Source of the DNA: DASWRT01 sp036403035
Lineage (GTDB): Bacteria > Pseudomonadota > Alphaproteobacteria > ATCC43930 > CGMCC-115725
DNA: 6,018 nt
Direction: 5' to 3'
NCBI GenBank assembly: GCA_036403035.1
Contig: DASWRT010000132.1
Location: forward strand, 1-6,018
How positions within the stretch are numbered: the stretch's first letter is position 1; each line of letters begins with the position of its first letter. Below are positions 6,009 through 6,018 of this stretch, piece after piece. The position numbers were made by a program, and so were the translations under genes. The notes beneath the pieces were generated by a model that saw nothing but the letters and a program-made list of their open reading frames with translations, made no database searches and had not been told where the DNA came from.

Positions 6009-6018
6009 TCCTTTTTCC

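Overview
The window is very GC-rich, with strong G/C bias at third codon positions. It suggests a high-GC proteobacterium, most likely alpha- or betaproteobacterial, but no lineage marker in the window proves this. Two gene groups diverge from a shared, relatively AT-rich intergenic region at about 1504-1668.

Left part, minus strand: an exported multiheme c-type cytochrome (142-1503) has a Sec signal peptide and five heme-attachment motifs, one of them the rarer CX4CH form. It is followed by a strong intrinsic terminator (77-116). A further minus-strand reading frame starts directly behind that terminator, at 76, and runs off the left edge of the window.

Right part, plus strand: four tightly packed genes form the start of a type II secretion (general secretory pathway) operon. 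In order they are a short prepilin peptidase (gspO, 1669-2394), the assembly ATPase (gspE, 2404-4140), the inner-membrane platform protein (gspF, 4143-5348) and the major pseudopilin (gspG, about 5314-5790). The order O-E-F-G differs from the common C-D-E-F-G layout, with the processing enzyme placed first. The products fit one pathway: GspO cleaves the GspG leader at a Gly-Phe bond, GspE powers assembly at the inner membrane, and GspF forms the platform on which GspG polymerises into the periplasmic pseudopilus.

Right edge: after gspG, where a minor pseudopilin such as gspH would often follow, the sequence changes character. It holds a tandem G-run element with G-quadruplex potential (5845-5877), then a less GC-rich imperfect palindrome of about 120 bp (5889-6008) with terminal inverted arms, an inner hairpin and internal CGCGAAGG copies. 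This looks like a dispersed palindromic repeat and is the least explained part of the window. The coding regions are otherwise of known families. The points worth a second look are the peptidase without a zinc/methyltransferase loop, the uncertain gspG start, the terminator abutting a start codon, and the right-edge repeats.
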